From positions 3,884,001 through 3,948,000 of the forward strand of contig NZ_CP024199.1 of assembly GCF_002844375.1 (NCBI RefSeq): a stretch of 64,000 bases of DNA, read 5' to 3'. The notes below the pieces were generated by a model. It was not told the origin of the DNA. It saw only the letters and a list, made by a program, of their open reading frames with translations, and did no database searches. Position numbers and translations under genes: made by a program. The stretch's first letter is position 1; each line of letters opens with the position of its first letter. This document shows, in pieces, positions 26,954-35,476 of this stretch. This DNA is from Thalassospira marina. GTDB lineage: Bacteria; Pseudomonadota; Alphaproteobacteria; Rhodospirillales; Thalassospiraceae.

Positions 26954-28120
26954 ATGAACAGCCCCGAAAACCAGCCACCACAAACCACCATCCGGGCCGT
27001 TTATATGCGGGGCGGCACCAGCCGCGGGCTGTTTTTCCATACCCGCGACCTGCCCCCTGCTGGCGATGCACGCGACCGCATGATTTTGGCCGCCATGGGC
27101 AGCCCCGACCCGAACAAACGCCAGCTTGACGGCATGGGCGGCGGTATTTCATCGCTATCAAAAATCGCCATCATTGGCCGGTCCAGCCACCCGGATGCCG
27201 ATATTGATTACACGTTCGGCCAGGTCGCCGTTGATACCGCGACCATCAGCTATAAGGGCAATTGCGGGAATATTTCATCGGCTGTCGGGCCATTTGCCGT
27301 GGATGAAGGGCTGATAAAACCCAAGGATGCCTGCCAGGCGCAAGTCCGTATTCACAACACCAATACCGGCAAAATCATTGTTGCGCGCTTTGGCCTTGTG
27401 AATGGCAAGGCCGCAATTGCCGGGGATTTCGCCCTGGACGGAGTTGCCGGTACAAGTGCGCCAATTGCGCTGGATTTTCTAAATCCCGGTGGGTCATCAA
27501 CCGGCAAAATTCTACCGACCGGCAACAGCCAGGACATGCTGGAAACCGAAGGGTTTGGTAGCCTTGCCGCATCGCTTGTTGATGTCAGCAACCCGATTGC
27601 GTGCATTCGTGCTGGCGATATCGGCCTGCGCGGCGATGAAACGCCCGATGCCCTGACCAATAAAGCAGACCTATTGGATCGCATTGAAACCATCCGCATT
27701 GCAGCCGCGGTTAAAATGGGGCTTTGCAGCACGAAGGAAGCCAAAACAACATTACGCAACCTGCCGCAAATCGCCATTGTTTCCGCCCCGCACAAGGACG
27801 AACACGGGGATGCAAACCAGCCAGCAGCGCATATCACTGTAAGGATGATTTCAGCCGGACAGGCCCATCTGGCAACACCTTTAACAGGGGGCATGTGCCT
27901 GGCCGCGACCATGCGCATTGCGGGCAGCATCGCCAACGAAACAGCCATACTGCCCCAGGACCCGCAACAGCCCCTTAATATCGCCCATCCATCGGGCATC
28001 TTAACCGTCGATGCCACCCTGATTGACGGATCGGAGCTGCAAATTCCATCCGTGACGGTTTATCGATCGGCCCGGCGTTTGATGCAGGGCGAAGTTTTGG
28101 TGCCCAACCACCGCCTTTAA
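26954..28120 (+). CDS. PrpF-family isomerase (2-methylaconitate isomerase or tautomerase)
   Basis: A 388-residue protein of the PrpF family (DUF453). The MRGGTSRGLFF motif near the N-terminus, RQLDGMGGGISSLSKIAIIG, the YKGNCGNISSAVGPFAVDEGL Cys-containing block, and GGSSTGKILPTGN are characteristic; the catalytic Cys in GNCGN and the matching one in the second half are visible. Relatives are 2-methylaconitate cis-trans isomerase and 4-oxalomesaconate tautomerase. No prp or lig gene is nearby, so the substrate is open. Start ATG at 26954 has AGGAG upstream. Confidence 0.88.
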   Translation: MNSPENQPPQTTIRAVYMRGGTSRGLFFHTRDLPPAGDARDRMILAAMGSPDPNKRQLDGMGGGISSLSKIAIIGRSSHPDADIDYTFGQVAVDTATISYKGNCGNISSAVGPFAVDEGLIKPKDACQAQVRIHNTNTGKIIVARFGLVNGKAAIAGDFALDGVAGTSAPIALDFLNPGGSSTGKILPTGNSQDMLETEGFGSLAASLVDVSNPIACIRAGDIGLRGDETPDALTNKADLLDRIETIRIAAAVKMGLCSTKEAKTTLRNLPQIAIVSAPHKDEHGDANQPAAHITVRMISAGQAHLATPLTGGMCLAATMRIAGSIANETAILPQDPQQPLNIAHPSGILTVDATLIDGSELQIPSVTVYRSARRLMQGEVLVPNHRL

Positions 28121-28166
28121 ATTGGGCTGCAATTACCACGCAGACGTTAGCAGCCAGAAGTAATCA

Positions 28167-28196
28167 GCCCGCCCGCAAGGCAAATGCCGGGCGGGC
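28167..28196. terminator. Hairpin between convergent genes, possible weak terminator
   Basis: A 9-bp GC-rich stem (28167-28175 with 28188-28196) lies between prpF-like and the acyl-CoA dehydrogenase gene. It has no T-run, so termination is uncertain. Confidence 0.4.
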
Positions 28197-28210
28197 ACAA
28201 ACACCTAATC

Positions 28211-29344
28211 TTAGTCAGCCAGGGCGCGGGCAATCACCATGCGCTGAATATCCGACGTGCCCTCGTAAATCTGGCAAACACGGACATCGCGGTAAATGCG
28301 TTCAACCGGGAAATCCTTCAGATAGCCATAACCGCCATGGATTTGAATGGCCTTGGAGCATACTTCCTCGGCCATTTCGGAGGCAAACAGCTTTGCCATG
28401 CAGGCTTCGGTCAGGCACGGCTTACCATCATCACGCAGGGCGGCGGCGCGATGAACCAGCAGGCGCGCGGCATCAATTTTTGTGGCCATGTCCGCCAGGC
28501 GAAACGCCACTGCCTGATGATCGATAATCTTTTTGCCAAAGGTTTCGCGTTCATTGGCGTAATCGCGGGCAGCATCAAAGGCGGCACGCGCCATACCCAC
28601 CGATTGCGCGGCAATGCCGATGCGCCCGCCTTCAAGATTGGCCAGGGCAATTTTATAGCCCTGCCCTTCGGCACCCAGCATGTTTTCCGCCGGAACGCGA
28701 CAATCAACAAAGGTGATCTGGCAGGTATCCGATGCGTTTTGGCCCAGCTTTTCTTCTGTCCGGGAAACGACATAGCCGGGTGTATCGGTCGGCACGATAA
28801 AGGCCGAAATGCCGCGCTTGCCTGCTGATGGATCGGTCAGGGCAAAAACAATGGCAATATCGCCTTCGCGGCCCGATGTGATGAATTGCTTTGCCCCATT
28901 CAAAACCCAGTCACTACCATCGCGCACCGCACGGGTTTTAAGCGAACTGGCATCGGACCCGGCCTGTGGTTCGGTCAGGCAGAAGACACCAATTTTTTCC
29001 CCCTGCGCCATGGGCAGCAGAAATTCCTGCTTTTGTGCCTCCGTCCCGAATTTCAGGATCGGCATGCAGCCAACAGAATTATGAACCGACATGATGGTGG
29101 ATGTTGCACCGTCGCCTGCGGCAATTTCCTCTAGCGCCAGGGCATAGGCAACATGGTCCATGCCTGCCCCGCCATATTCTTCGGGCACCAGCATACCCAA
29201 AAAGCCAAGCTCGCCCAGCCCGGCAATGGCTTCAGCCGGGAAAGTATGATGGATATCCCATTTGGCAGCGTGGGGTTTGAGCTCATTTTCGGCGAACTCG
29301 CGCGCGGTATCGCGCACCATGATCTGATGTTCTTCCAACCGCAT
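28211..29344 (-). CDS. Acyl-CoA dehydrogenase
   Basis: A 377-residue flavin acyl-CoA dehydrogenase of the short/branched-chain type. It has the FAD/acyl-CoA motifs FCLTEPQAGSDASSLKTRA, WVLNGAKQFITSG, GKKIIDHQAVAFRLADMA and the C-terminal IHGGYGYLKDFPVERIYRDVRVCQIYEGTSDIQRMVIAR, with the catalytic Glu in YEGTS. Start ATG at 29344 with GGGGAGG upstream. It closes the acyl-CoA/leucine degradation cluster; substrate may be butyryl-, isobutyryl- or 2-methylbutyryl-CoA and cannot be fixed by sequence reading. Confidence 0.93.
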   Translation of the reverse strand: MRLEEHQIMVRDTAREFAENELKPHAAKWDIHHTFPAEAIAGLGELGFLGMLVPEEYGGAGMDHVAYALALEEIAAGDGATSTIMSVHNSVGCMPILKFGTEAQKQEFLLPMAQGEKIGVFCLTEPQAGSDASSLKTRAVRDGSDWVLNGAKQFITSGREGDIAIVFALTDPSAGKRGISAFIVPTDTPGYVVSRTEEKLGQNASDTCQITFVDCRVPAENMLGAEGQGYKIALANLEGGRIGIAAQSVGMARAAFDAARDYANERETFGKKIIDHQAVAFRLADMATKIDAARLLVHRAAALRDDGKPCLTEACMAKLFASEMAEEVCSKAIQIHGGYGYLKDFPVERIYRDVRVCQIYEGTSDIQRMVIARALAD

Positions 29345-29431
29345 GGCGGTCATCCTCCCCATTGGGCGACATTACCAGCCATGCGATTGGAACAGGTTCT
29401 TAACCGCTAAGATCAAATGATCAGGCCGGGC

Positions 29432-30052
29432 TTATTCTTCGCCCTGAACAAATTCGTCCCGCTCGGCATCAAAGCGCCACAGGACACCTTCTTTCATGCC
29501 GTACCACCAACCATGCAGGTTCAGGTCACCGGCTTCCACCCGTTCCCGAATGAACGGAAACGACATAAGGTTTTGCAGCGAATTACGGATCGAATGGCGC
29601 GATACCTTGTCGACATCCGGCCCGTGTACAAGGCAGCATTTCGCCATGCTGACCCATTCACCGATAAAGTCACGGTCGGGCACCTTGCCGGCTTCGCCAT
29701 GTTCGACCAGCGCCTGCATACCGCCACATGCCGAATGGCCAAGAATAACGATATCCTTGACCTTGAGATCACGCACGGCGAACTCGATGGCAGAAGACGT
29801 ACCGTGATAATTTTCGTCAGGCTCGTAAGGTGGCACAAGGTTGGCCACGTTACGGATGACAAACATTTCACCGGGTTCGGCATTGGTCAGAATGGCCGGG
29901 TCGACACGGGAATCCGAACACGCAATCAGCAGCACTTCCGGCTTCTGGCCCATATTGACCAGATCTTCAACGCGCTCCGGACGCTGTTCGTAATACATCG
30001 CCTTGAAGCTTTTGAAACCCGCCAGCATCCGCTCGACAGTGCTTTTTGCCAT
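29432..30052 (-). CDS. Beta-class carbonic anhydrase
   Basis: A 206-residue beta-carbonic anhydrase interconverting CO2 and bicarbonate. Zinc ligands and the catalytic dyad are visible: Cys45, Asp47 and Arg49 in CSDSRVDP, then His106 and Cys109 in ILGHSACGG. Start ATG at 30052 follows AGGGAA. It sits inside an acyl-CoA degradation cluster between a thiolase and an acyl-CoA dehydrogenase, where it may supply bicarbonate to carboxylases of branched-chain catabolism, although none is encoded in this window. Confidence 0.95.
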   Translation of the reverse strand: MAKSTVERMLAGFKSFKAMYYEQRPERVEDLVNMGQKPEVLLIACSDSRVDPAILTNAEPGEMFVIRNVANLVPPYEPDENYHGTSSAIEFAVRDLKVKDIVILGHSACGGMQALVEHGEAGKVPDRDFIGEWVSMAKCCLVHGPDVDKVSRHSIRNSLQNLMSFPFIRERVEAGDLNLHGWWYGMKEGVLWRFDAERDEFVQGEE

Positions 30053-30158
30053 CGTGTCAATTCCCTGTGTTGAATTACTCTCTCGGACCACAAAATAGGA
30101 GCAATTCACCAGCTTGGGTAGCCCTCAAAAGACAGTTTTTAGAATTGTTCAAATGTAA

Positions 30159-31343
30159 CTAGATCAACTCTACTGCCATTGCGGTTGCTTCGCCCCCGCC
30201 AATGCACAACGAGGCAACACCCTTGCGCCCGCCACGTGCCTGCAACGCATGGATCAGCGTCACCAGCAACCGCGCACCGGTGGCACCAATCGGATGGCCC
30301 AGTGCACAGGCACCACCATTGACATTGACCTTGGCGTGATCAAGCTCCAGATCGCGCATTGCAGCCATTGCAACAACAGCAAAGGCCTCGTTGATTTCCC
30401 ACAAGTCCACATCATCAACCGACCAGCCGGTTTTCGCCAGAACCTTGCGGATGGCATCGATCGGCGCAGTCGTGAACCAGCAGGGTTCCTGCGCATGCGT
30501 GGCATGGGCCAGCACGCGTGCCAGCGGCTTCAGCCCCCGTTTTTGTGCTTCGCTTTCACGCATCATGACAAGGGCCGCCGCCCCATCCGAGATCGAGGCC
30601 GAATGCGCCGCCGTCACCGTGCCATCCTTGCGAAATGCCGGGCGCAGACCCGGGATTTTTTCCGGATTAACCTTGGGGGGCTGTTCATCGGTTTTAATCA
30701 CCACATCACCCTTGCGGGTTGAAACCGTAACCGGCGTAATTTCGGCATCAAACCGGCCCGATTTAATGGCTTCCTGCGCGCGCGTCAGCGATGCAATGGC
30801 ATAATCATCCTGCGCTTCGCGGGTGAAACCATATTTATCGGCCGTACTTTCGGCAAAGGTGCCCATGGAACGGCCTTTTTCATAGGCATCTTCCAGGCCA
30901 TCCAGCGCCATATGGTCATAAACCTGCGAATGGCCGTATTTGTTACCACCGCGCATATTGGGCAGCAGGAAGGGGGCGTTGGTCATGCTTTCCATACCCC
31001 CCACAACCATTGCCGTGGCACTACCGGCCAGCAACAGATCATGGGCCAGCATGGCAGCCTTCATGCCCGAACCACACATTTTGTTAATGGTGGTGGCACC
31101 TGCCGCACGGGGAATACCGGCCTGCCAGGCTGCCTGGCGCGCCGGGGCCTGCCCCTGGCCAGCGGGCAGCACATTACCCATGATCACTTCGTCAATATCA
31201 TCGGCCGATACGTTGCCGCGTTCCAGCGCAGCCTTAATGGCAATGCCGCCCAGTTCAGATGCACTAAGGCTGGCAAAATCGCCCAGCAGGCCGCCCATTG
31301 GCGTACGGGCACAGGAAACAATCACGATGGAATCAGCAGTCAT
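30159..31343 (-). CDS. Acetyl-CoA C-acyltransferase (thiolase)
   Basis: A 394-residue thiolase. The nucleophile Cys90 is in NKMCGSGMKA, the catalytic His in GHPIGATGARL, and the second Cys in LCIGGGEATAM. The order of domains and length fit a degradative or biosynthetic acetyl-CoA acetyltransferase. I use the ATG at 31343, since AAGGGG sits seven bases upstream; a GTG one codon earlier is in frame. It follows the isovaleryl-CoA dehydrogenase gene by 54 bases and is likely in the same operon, cleaving or forming acetoacetyl-CoA from leucine breakdown. Confidence 0.94.
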   Translation of the reverse strand: MTADSIVIVSCARTPMGGLLGDFASLSASELGGIAIKAALERGNVSADDIDEVIMGNVLPAGQGQAPARQAAWQAGIPRAAGATTINKMCGSGMKAAMLAHDLLLAGSATAMVVGGMESMTNAPFLLPNMRGGNKYGHSQVYDHMALDGLEDAYEKGRSMGTFAESTADKYGFTREAQDDYAIASLTRAQEAIKSGRFDAEITPVTVSTRKGDVVIKTDEQPPKVNPEKIPGLRPAFRKDGTVTAAHSASISDGAAALVMMRESEAQKRGLKPLARVLAHATHAQEPCWFTTAPIDAIRKVLAKTGWSVDDVDLWEINEAFAVVAMAAMRDLELDHAKVNVNGGACALGHPIGATGARLLVTLIHALQARGGRKGVASLCIGGGEATAMAVELI

Positions 31344-31397
31344 CACTTAGCCCCTTTATCCGGGAAAATTTTGCAATATACGGATCAAAACTGGCAA

Positions 31398-32570
31398 TTA
31401 TGCCGTTTCACCAAAAAGTTCACGACCAATCAGCATGCGGCGAATTTCGCTGGTGCCCGCGCCGATTTCATAAAGCTTGGCATCACGCAGCAGGCGGCCG
31501 GTGGGATATTCGTTGATATAGCCATTGCCCCCCAGGGTCTGGATAGCTTCCAGTGCCATCCATGTCGCCTTTTCAGCCGCATACAGAATAACGCCAGCCG
31601 CATCCTTGCGTGATGTTTCGCCACGGTCACAGGCCTTTGCAACCTCGTACACATAGGCGCGACAGGCATTCATCGTGGTGTACATATCGGCGATTTTGCC
31701 CTGCATAAGCTGGAATTCACCAATCGCCTGACCGAATTGTTTGCGTTCATGGATATAGGGCACAACCACATCCATGCAGGCCCGCATGATGCCGGTGGGG
31801 CCAGCGGCCAAAACGGCACGTTCGTAATCAAGGCCGCTCATCAACACGCGAACGCCGCCATTAAGGTTACCCAGAATGTTTTCTTCCGGCACTTCGCAAT
31901 CCTGAAACACCAACTCGCAGGTGTTTGACCCGCGCATCCCCAGCTTGTCGAGCTTTTGCGCGGTTGAAAAACCCTTGAAACCCTTTTCAATGATAAAGGC
32001 CGTAATGCCCTTCGGCCCGGCAGAAGCATCGGTTTTGGCATAAACCACCAGGGTATCGGCATCCGGCCCATTGGTGATCCACATTTTATTGCCATTCAGG
32101 ATGTAACGATCACCCTTCTTTTCCGCGCGCAGTTTCATGGAAACCACATCAGAACCGGCACCAGGCTCGCTCATGGCAAGCGCACCGATATTTTCACCGC
32201 TGAGCAATTTGGGCAGATAACGGGCCTTTTGTTCGGCATTGGCATTACGGCGGATCTGGTTGACACACAGGTTGGAATGCGCCCCATAAGACAGCGCGAC
32301 CGAGGCCGAAGCCCGGCTGATTTCTTCCATCGCCACAACATGTTCGAGGTAACCAAGGCCAGTGCCGCCATCTTCCTCCGGCACAGTTACACCCAACAAA
32401 CCAAGATCGCCAAATTTACGCCAAAGATCATTGGGGAATTCGTTTTTCGCATCAATCTCGGCAGCGCGCGGCGCAATTTCGGCCTCAGCAAAGGCCGATA
32501 CGGTTTCGCGAATGGCTTCGGCGGTCTCGCCAAGATCAAATTTCAAACCGGGAAAATCAACAAATGCCAT
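31398..32570 (-). CDS. ivd: Isovaleryl-CoA dehydrogenase
   Basis: A 390-residue acyl-CoA dehydrogenase closely resembling IVD (LiuA): AMSEPGAGSDVVSMKLRAEKKGDRYILNGNKMWITNGPDADTLVVYAKTD in the mid-region, GLDYERAVLAAGPTGIMRACMD with the region of the IVD-type catalytic base (an aspartate or glutamate inside the helix rather than the C-terminal loop), and the C-terminal QTLGGNGYINEYPTGRLLRDAKLYEIGAGTSEIRRMLIGRELF. It oxidises isovaleryl-CoA to 3-methylcrotonyl-CoA in leucine degradation and passes electrons to ETF. Its neighbours thiolase and thioesterase fit acyl-CoA catabolism. Confidence 0.93.
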   Translation of the reverse strand: MAFVDFPGLKFDLGETAEAIRETVSAFAEAEIAPRAAEIDAKNEFPNDLWRKFGDLGLLGVTVPEEDGGTGLGYLEHVVAMEEISRASASVALSYGAHSNLCVNQIRRNANAEQKARYLPKLLSGENIGALAMSEPGAGSDVVSMKLRAEKKGDRYILNGNKMWITNGPDADTLVVYAKTDASAGPKGITAFIIEKGFKGFSTAQKLDKLGMRGSNTCELVFQDCEVPEENILGNLNGGVRVLMSGLDYERAVLAAGPTGIMRACMDVVVPYIHERKQFGQAIGEFQLMQGKIADMYTTMNACRAYVYEVAKACDRGETSRKDAAGVILYAAEKATWMALEAIQTLGGNGYINEYPTGRLLRDAKLYEIGAGTSEIRRMLIGRELFGETA

Positions 32571-32658
32571 GGGAATATTCCTGCCCTTGATCGACTGTTA
32601 TCATTGAAAAGCGGGCCATTGCCACGCCCTGTCCGTATCTGGCTGCCTGCCAGTTTAT

Positions 32659-33123
32659 CTATGCTGCACCAGCCAGTAATTCTGGCGGCAAACGCATGAC
32701 CTTCAGGGTTTGAAGGGCCGTTGTGCACAGCACATCCCTGCCCTCGCCCTGGCCGTAAACATCAATCCTTGTCACGATAATGGATCGCCCGCGCGATACC
32801 ACTTCGCCAATGGCCCGCAATTGCGCGCCCAGCCCCGGTGCGACGATATTAAGCTTATATTCCACCGTCAGCATGCCCTGATCGGCAGCAATCAGGCTCC
32901 AACCGGCAAAGCCACCGGCAATATCGGCCAGACCGGCAATCGCACCCCCATGGAAATAGCCATTATGCTGCACCAGATCATCGCGCGCAGGCATCACTAA
33001 TTCCACCCGGCCGGGGCTTACCTTATCTACCCGCGCTCCAAGCGACAGATTATAGGGCTGCTGGGCAAAACGGCGACGTACTTCGGCATCATAATCGGGA
33101 TTAAGCGGTTCAAACGCGGTCAT
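32659..33123 (-). CDS. PaaI-family hot-dog thioesterase
   Basis: A 154-residue single hot-dog domain protein. The HNGYFHGGAIAGLADIAGGFAGW segment is the PaaI-type active-site helix (HGGxxxxxxD). It probably hydrolyses a short or aromatic acyl-CoA to release CoA. I chose the ATG at 33123 rather than the upstream 33150. It is the first gene of the acyl-CoA cluster, 88 bases ahead of isovaleryl-CoA dehydrogenase, and has a palindromic site 46 bases before its start. Confidence 0.88.
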   Translation of the reverse strand: MTAFEPLNPDYDAEVRRRFAQQPYNLSLGARVDKVSPGRVELVMPARDDLVQHNGYFHGGAIAGLADIAGGFAGWSLIAADQGMLTVEYKLNIVAPGLGAQLRAIGEVVSRGRSIIVTRIDVYGQGEGRDVLCTTALQTLKVMRLPPELLAGAA

Positions 33124-33168
33124 GACGAAGCAGCCTTCCGGGTTTTCCAAAACAGAATCCCAGTTGTA

Positions 33169-33192
33169 GTTAACGTTTACGTTAACGTCAAA
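33169..33192. promoter_or_regulatory. Candidate LiuR-like operator palindrome
   Basis: Plus-strand TTTACGTTAACGTCAA (33176-33191) is a near-perfect 16-bp palindrome with a perfect ACGTTAACGT core, overlapped by GTTAACGTTTACGTTAAC. It is 46 bases upstream of the first gene of the acyl-CoA cluster. As I recall, the MerR-type regulator LiuR of branched-chain amino-acid catabolism uses sites of this type; the exact match is unverified. Confidence 0.5.
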
Positions 33193-33372
33193 TTAAATCC
33201 GCACAGGATTACCGAATTAATAACCGGGCGCGCAAAACGCCTTCAACACCCGGTACCACCAAGCGCCCAAAACCCAAACTCACCGCAAAAAGCAGCACGA
33301 ACCAGAAGGAAACTAGCAGAGAAGACAGCCTGATAATTTCTACTGTTTGCTTTTACCACGCCCCGCCACACA

Positions 33373-33410
33373 AAAGAAAAGCGGGAAGCAACCAAAAGGT
33401 CACTTCCCGC
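33373..33410 (-). terminator. Intrinsic terminator of the TRAP operon
   Basis: On the minus strand GCGGGAAG pairs with CTTCCCGC (33410-33403 with 33388-33381) with further pairing in the loop, followed by a T-rich run. It ends the dctPQM-type operon. Confidence 0.85.
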
Positions 33411-33450
33411 CAAATCCTGGATCTTGCGAAACGCCAAATCCTAAATCGAA

Positions 33451-34746
33451 TTAGGTACGATAGCCCAACAAATCCGGCAGCCAGGTAACAAGGCCGGGGA
33501 AAATGATCACCAGGGTCATGGCGATTGCCATTGAAAGGACAAGCCACAGGCTCCAGCTGACCGATTTTTCAAGCGGGATACCGGCAATACGGGTGGTAAC
33601 CATCAGGTTGACGGCAACGGGCGGGGTGAACTGGCCAATGGCGATATTCATCGCCATGACAACACCAAACCAGACCGTGCTCCAGCCGAATTCCTGCATG
33701 ATTGGCATCAGGATGGGCAGCATGATCAGATAGATCGACACGCCATCAAGCACCATACCAGCCAGAAGCAGCACCACCATGATCAGGGCCAGAACAACAT
33801 GTTCGTTGCCCGACAGCCCCAATATGGCCTTTGCCGCCATATCGAACGTGCCCAATGTCATACCCGCCCAGGCAAAGATGCCCGCCAGCGTAATGATCAG
33901 CATGATCACGCCCGAGGTCACGGCAGAATCGACAAACAATTGATAAAGGTCGCGCAGATGAATGGTGCGATAGACAAACATGCCAATCAGCAATCCATAG
34001 GCGACGGCAACCACGGCGGCCTCGGTCGGGGTGAACAGACCGGAACGCAAACCACCCAGAATAATAACCGGCGCCAGCAGGCCGGGCAGCGCATGTATGA
34101 AAGCAGGCAACAGCGCCGACTGGCTGCGGGTTTCCAGTGCGCCAAAATCATGTTTGCGCGAAAGCAACAGCACAGGGATGATAATGGCAAGCCCCGCGAG
34201 AATACCGGGGATGATGCCACCAGCAAACAGCGCACGCAGGTCGGTGCCCGGCACGATAATGGAATAAATGATCAGCGCGACGGACGGCGGAATAAGAATG
34301 GCGGTCGAGGCCCCGGCAGCAATGACACTGGCGGAAAATTCACGTGGATAACCGGCCCGCATCATCGACGGGATCATGACCATGGCAACGGCAGCAGCAT
34401 CGGCCGGACCGGAACCGGACATACCGCCCATCATCATGCAAACCAGCACCGCCACAACAGCAAGGCCCCCACGCCGTGGCCCAACCAGGGCACCGGCAAA
34501 TTCAACCAGCCCCCTGGCAACGCCGGATCGCTCGAAGATCATACCGGTCAGGATAAACAGGGGAATGGCGATCAGCGGGTATTTGGCAATGCCATTATAG
34601 GTATTGGTGCCCACCGTTGCCAAAGCATAGACATCAAGCCCGAGATAAATGCCAACCACACCGGCAAAACCAAGGGCCACCGCAATGGGGGCGCCCATAA
34701 ACAGCAAAACGGCAAATGAAACCAGCAACGCAAGACTTGGTGTCAT
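33451..34746 (-). CDS. TRAP transporter large permease (DctM family)
   Basis: A 431-residue polytopic protein of about twelve hydrophobic segments. It shows the DctM family features: an N-terminal SFAVLLFMGAPIAVALGFAG, FILTGMIFERSGVARGLVEFA, GGMSGSGPADAAAVAMVMIPSM and IPPSVALIIYSIIVPGTDLRALFAGGIIPGI. It is the ion-coupled permease of a tripartite periplasmic uptake system. Start overlaps the small permease stop by four bases, so translation is coupled. Substrate likely a carboxylate or similar acid, not readable here. Confidence 0.95.
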   Translation of the reverse strand: MTPSLALLVSFAVLLFMGAPIAVALGFAGVVGIYLGLDVYALATVGTNTYNGIAKYPLIAIPLFILTGMIFERSGVARGLVEFAGALVGPRRGGLAVVAVLVCMMMGGMSGSGPADAAAVAMVMIPSMMRAGYPREFSASVIAAGASTAILIPPSVALIIYSIIVPGTDLRALFAGGIIPGILAGLAIIIPVLLLSRKHDFGALETRSQSALLPAFIHALPGLLAPVIILGGLRSGLFTPTEAAVVAVAYGLLIGMFVYRTIHLRDLYQLFVDSAVTSGVIMLIITLAGIFAWAGMTLGTFDMAAKAILGLSGNEHVVLALIMVVLLLAGMVLDGVSIYLIMLPILMPIMQEFGWSTVWFGVVMAMNIAIGQFTPPVAVNLMVTTRIAGIPLEKSVSWSLWLVLSMAIAMTLVIIFPGLVTWLPDLLGYRT

Positions 34747-35348
34747 TTTGCGCCTCCATCCTGGCTGTTATTGCCATGGTCGGAAGCCGTTTCCGCATCG
34801 GCAGCGCGACGTGCGCGCGCCAGACGCCAGGCATGTTCGATCACACGAAACAGAATGACGAGCGAAAGCAGCGGCAGCCAGATGGAATAGATCCAGCTGG
34901 GATAACCCAGCCCGGCCGAGATTTCGCCATACTGGTATTCATCAAACGTGAAGGTCGCGCCGTAATACATGATCATGGCAAACAGCATGGTGGTGATTGC
35001 CAGAATCAACAGCTCAACCACGATGCGCAGCGGACGCGGAAAACGTTCGAGGAAAAAAGTAATCCGGATATGTTCATTGCGCGCAAAGGCAATGGAAGCC
35101 CCGACAAGTGTCATCACCACCAGCAGAAACACCGAAAATTCTTCGGTGAAGGCAAATGAAACATCGGTCAGATACCGCACAACCACATTGGCAAGGCTGA
35201 TCAGGCAGATAAGCCCCATCGCCACGGCGGCAATGGCTTCTTCAATTTTAAGCCAGGGGCCGCGGGCTTTTTCCTTACCCGGTTCGGATGAGGGGGAACC
35301 ATGCGGTTCGGCATCAAATTCAATAGGGATTCCGTCACGATCCGACAC
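34743..35348 (-). CDS. TRAP transporter small permease (DctQ family)
   Basis: A 201-residue protein with a polar N-terminus of about 35 residues and four membrane helices (about 40-60, 75-95, 115-135, 155-180). FTEEFSVFLLVVMTLVGASIAFARNEHIRITFF is a DctQ signature. It forms the permease complex with DctM. It lies between the binding-protein gene and dctM, with a four-base overlap to dctM. Confidence 0.93.
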   Translation of the reverse strand: MSDRDGIPIEFDAEPHGSPSSEPGKEKARGPWLKIEEAIAAVAMGLICLISLANVVVRYLTDVSFAFTEEFSVFLLVVMTLVGASIAFARNEHIRITFFLERFPRPLRIVVELLILAITTMLFAMIMYYGATFTFDEYQYGEISAGLGYPSWIYSIWLPLLSLVILFRVIEHAWRLARARRAADAETASDHGNNSQDGGAK

Positions 35349-35476
35349 GGTCGGGACCTTTCAAACGTAGCGCAATAAACAGGCGGGGAAATAAGGATGG
35401 AAAGAGAAACCGGCCCCCACAATACCAATCAGATACTGTGAGGGCCGAAAAATCGGAGAGCTGAAGCTGCCTGACC

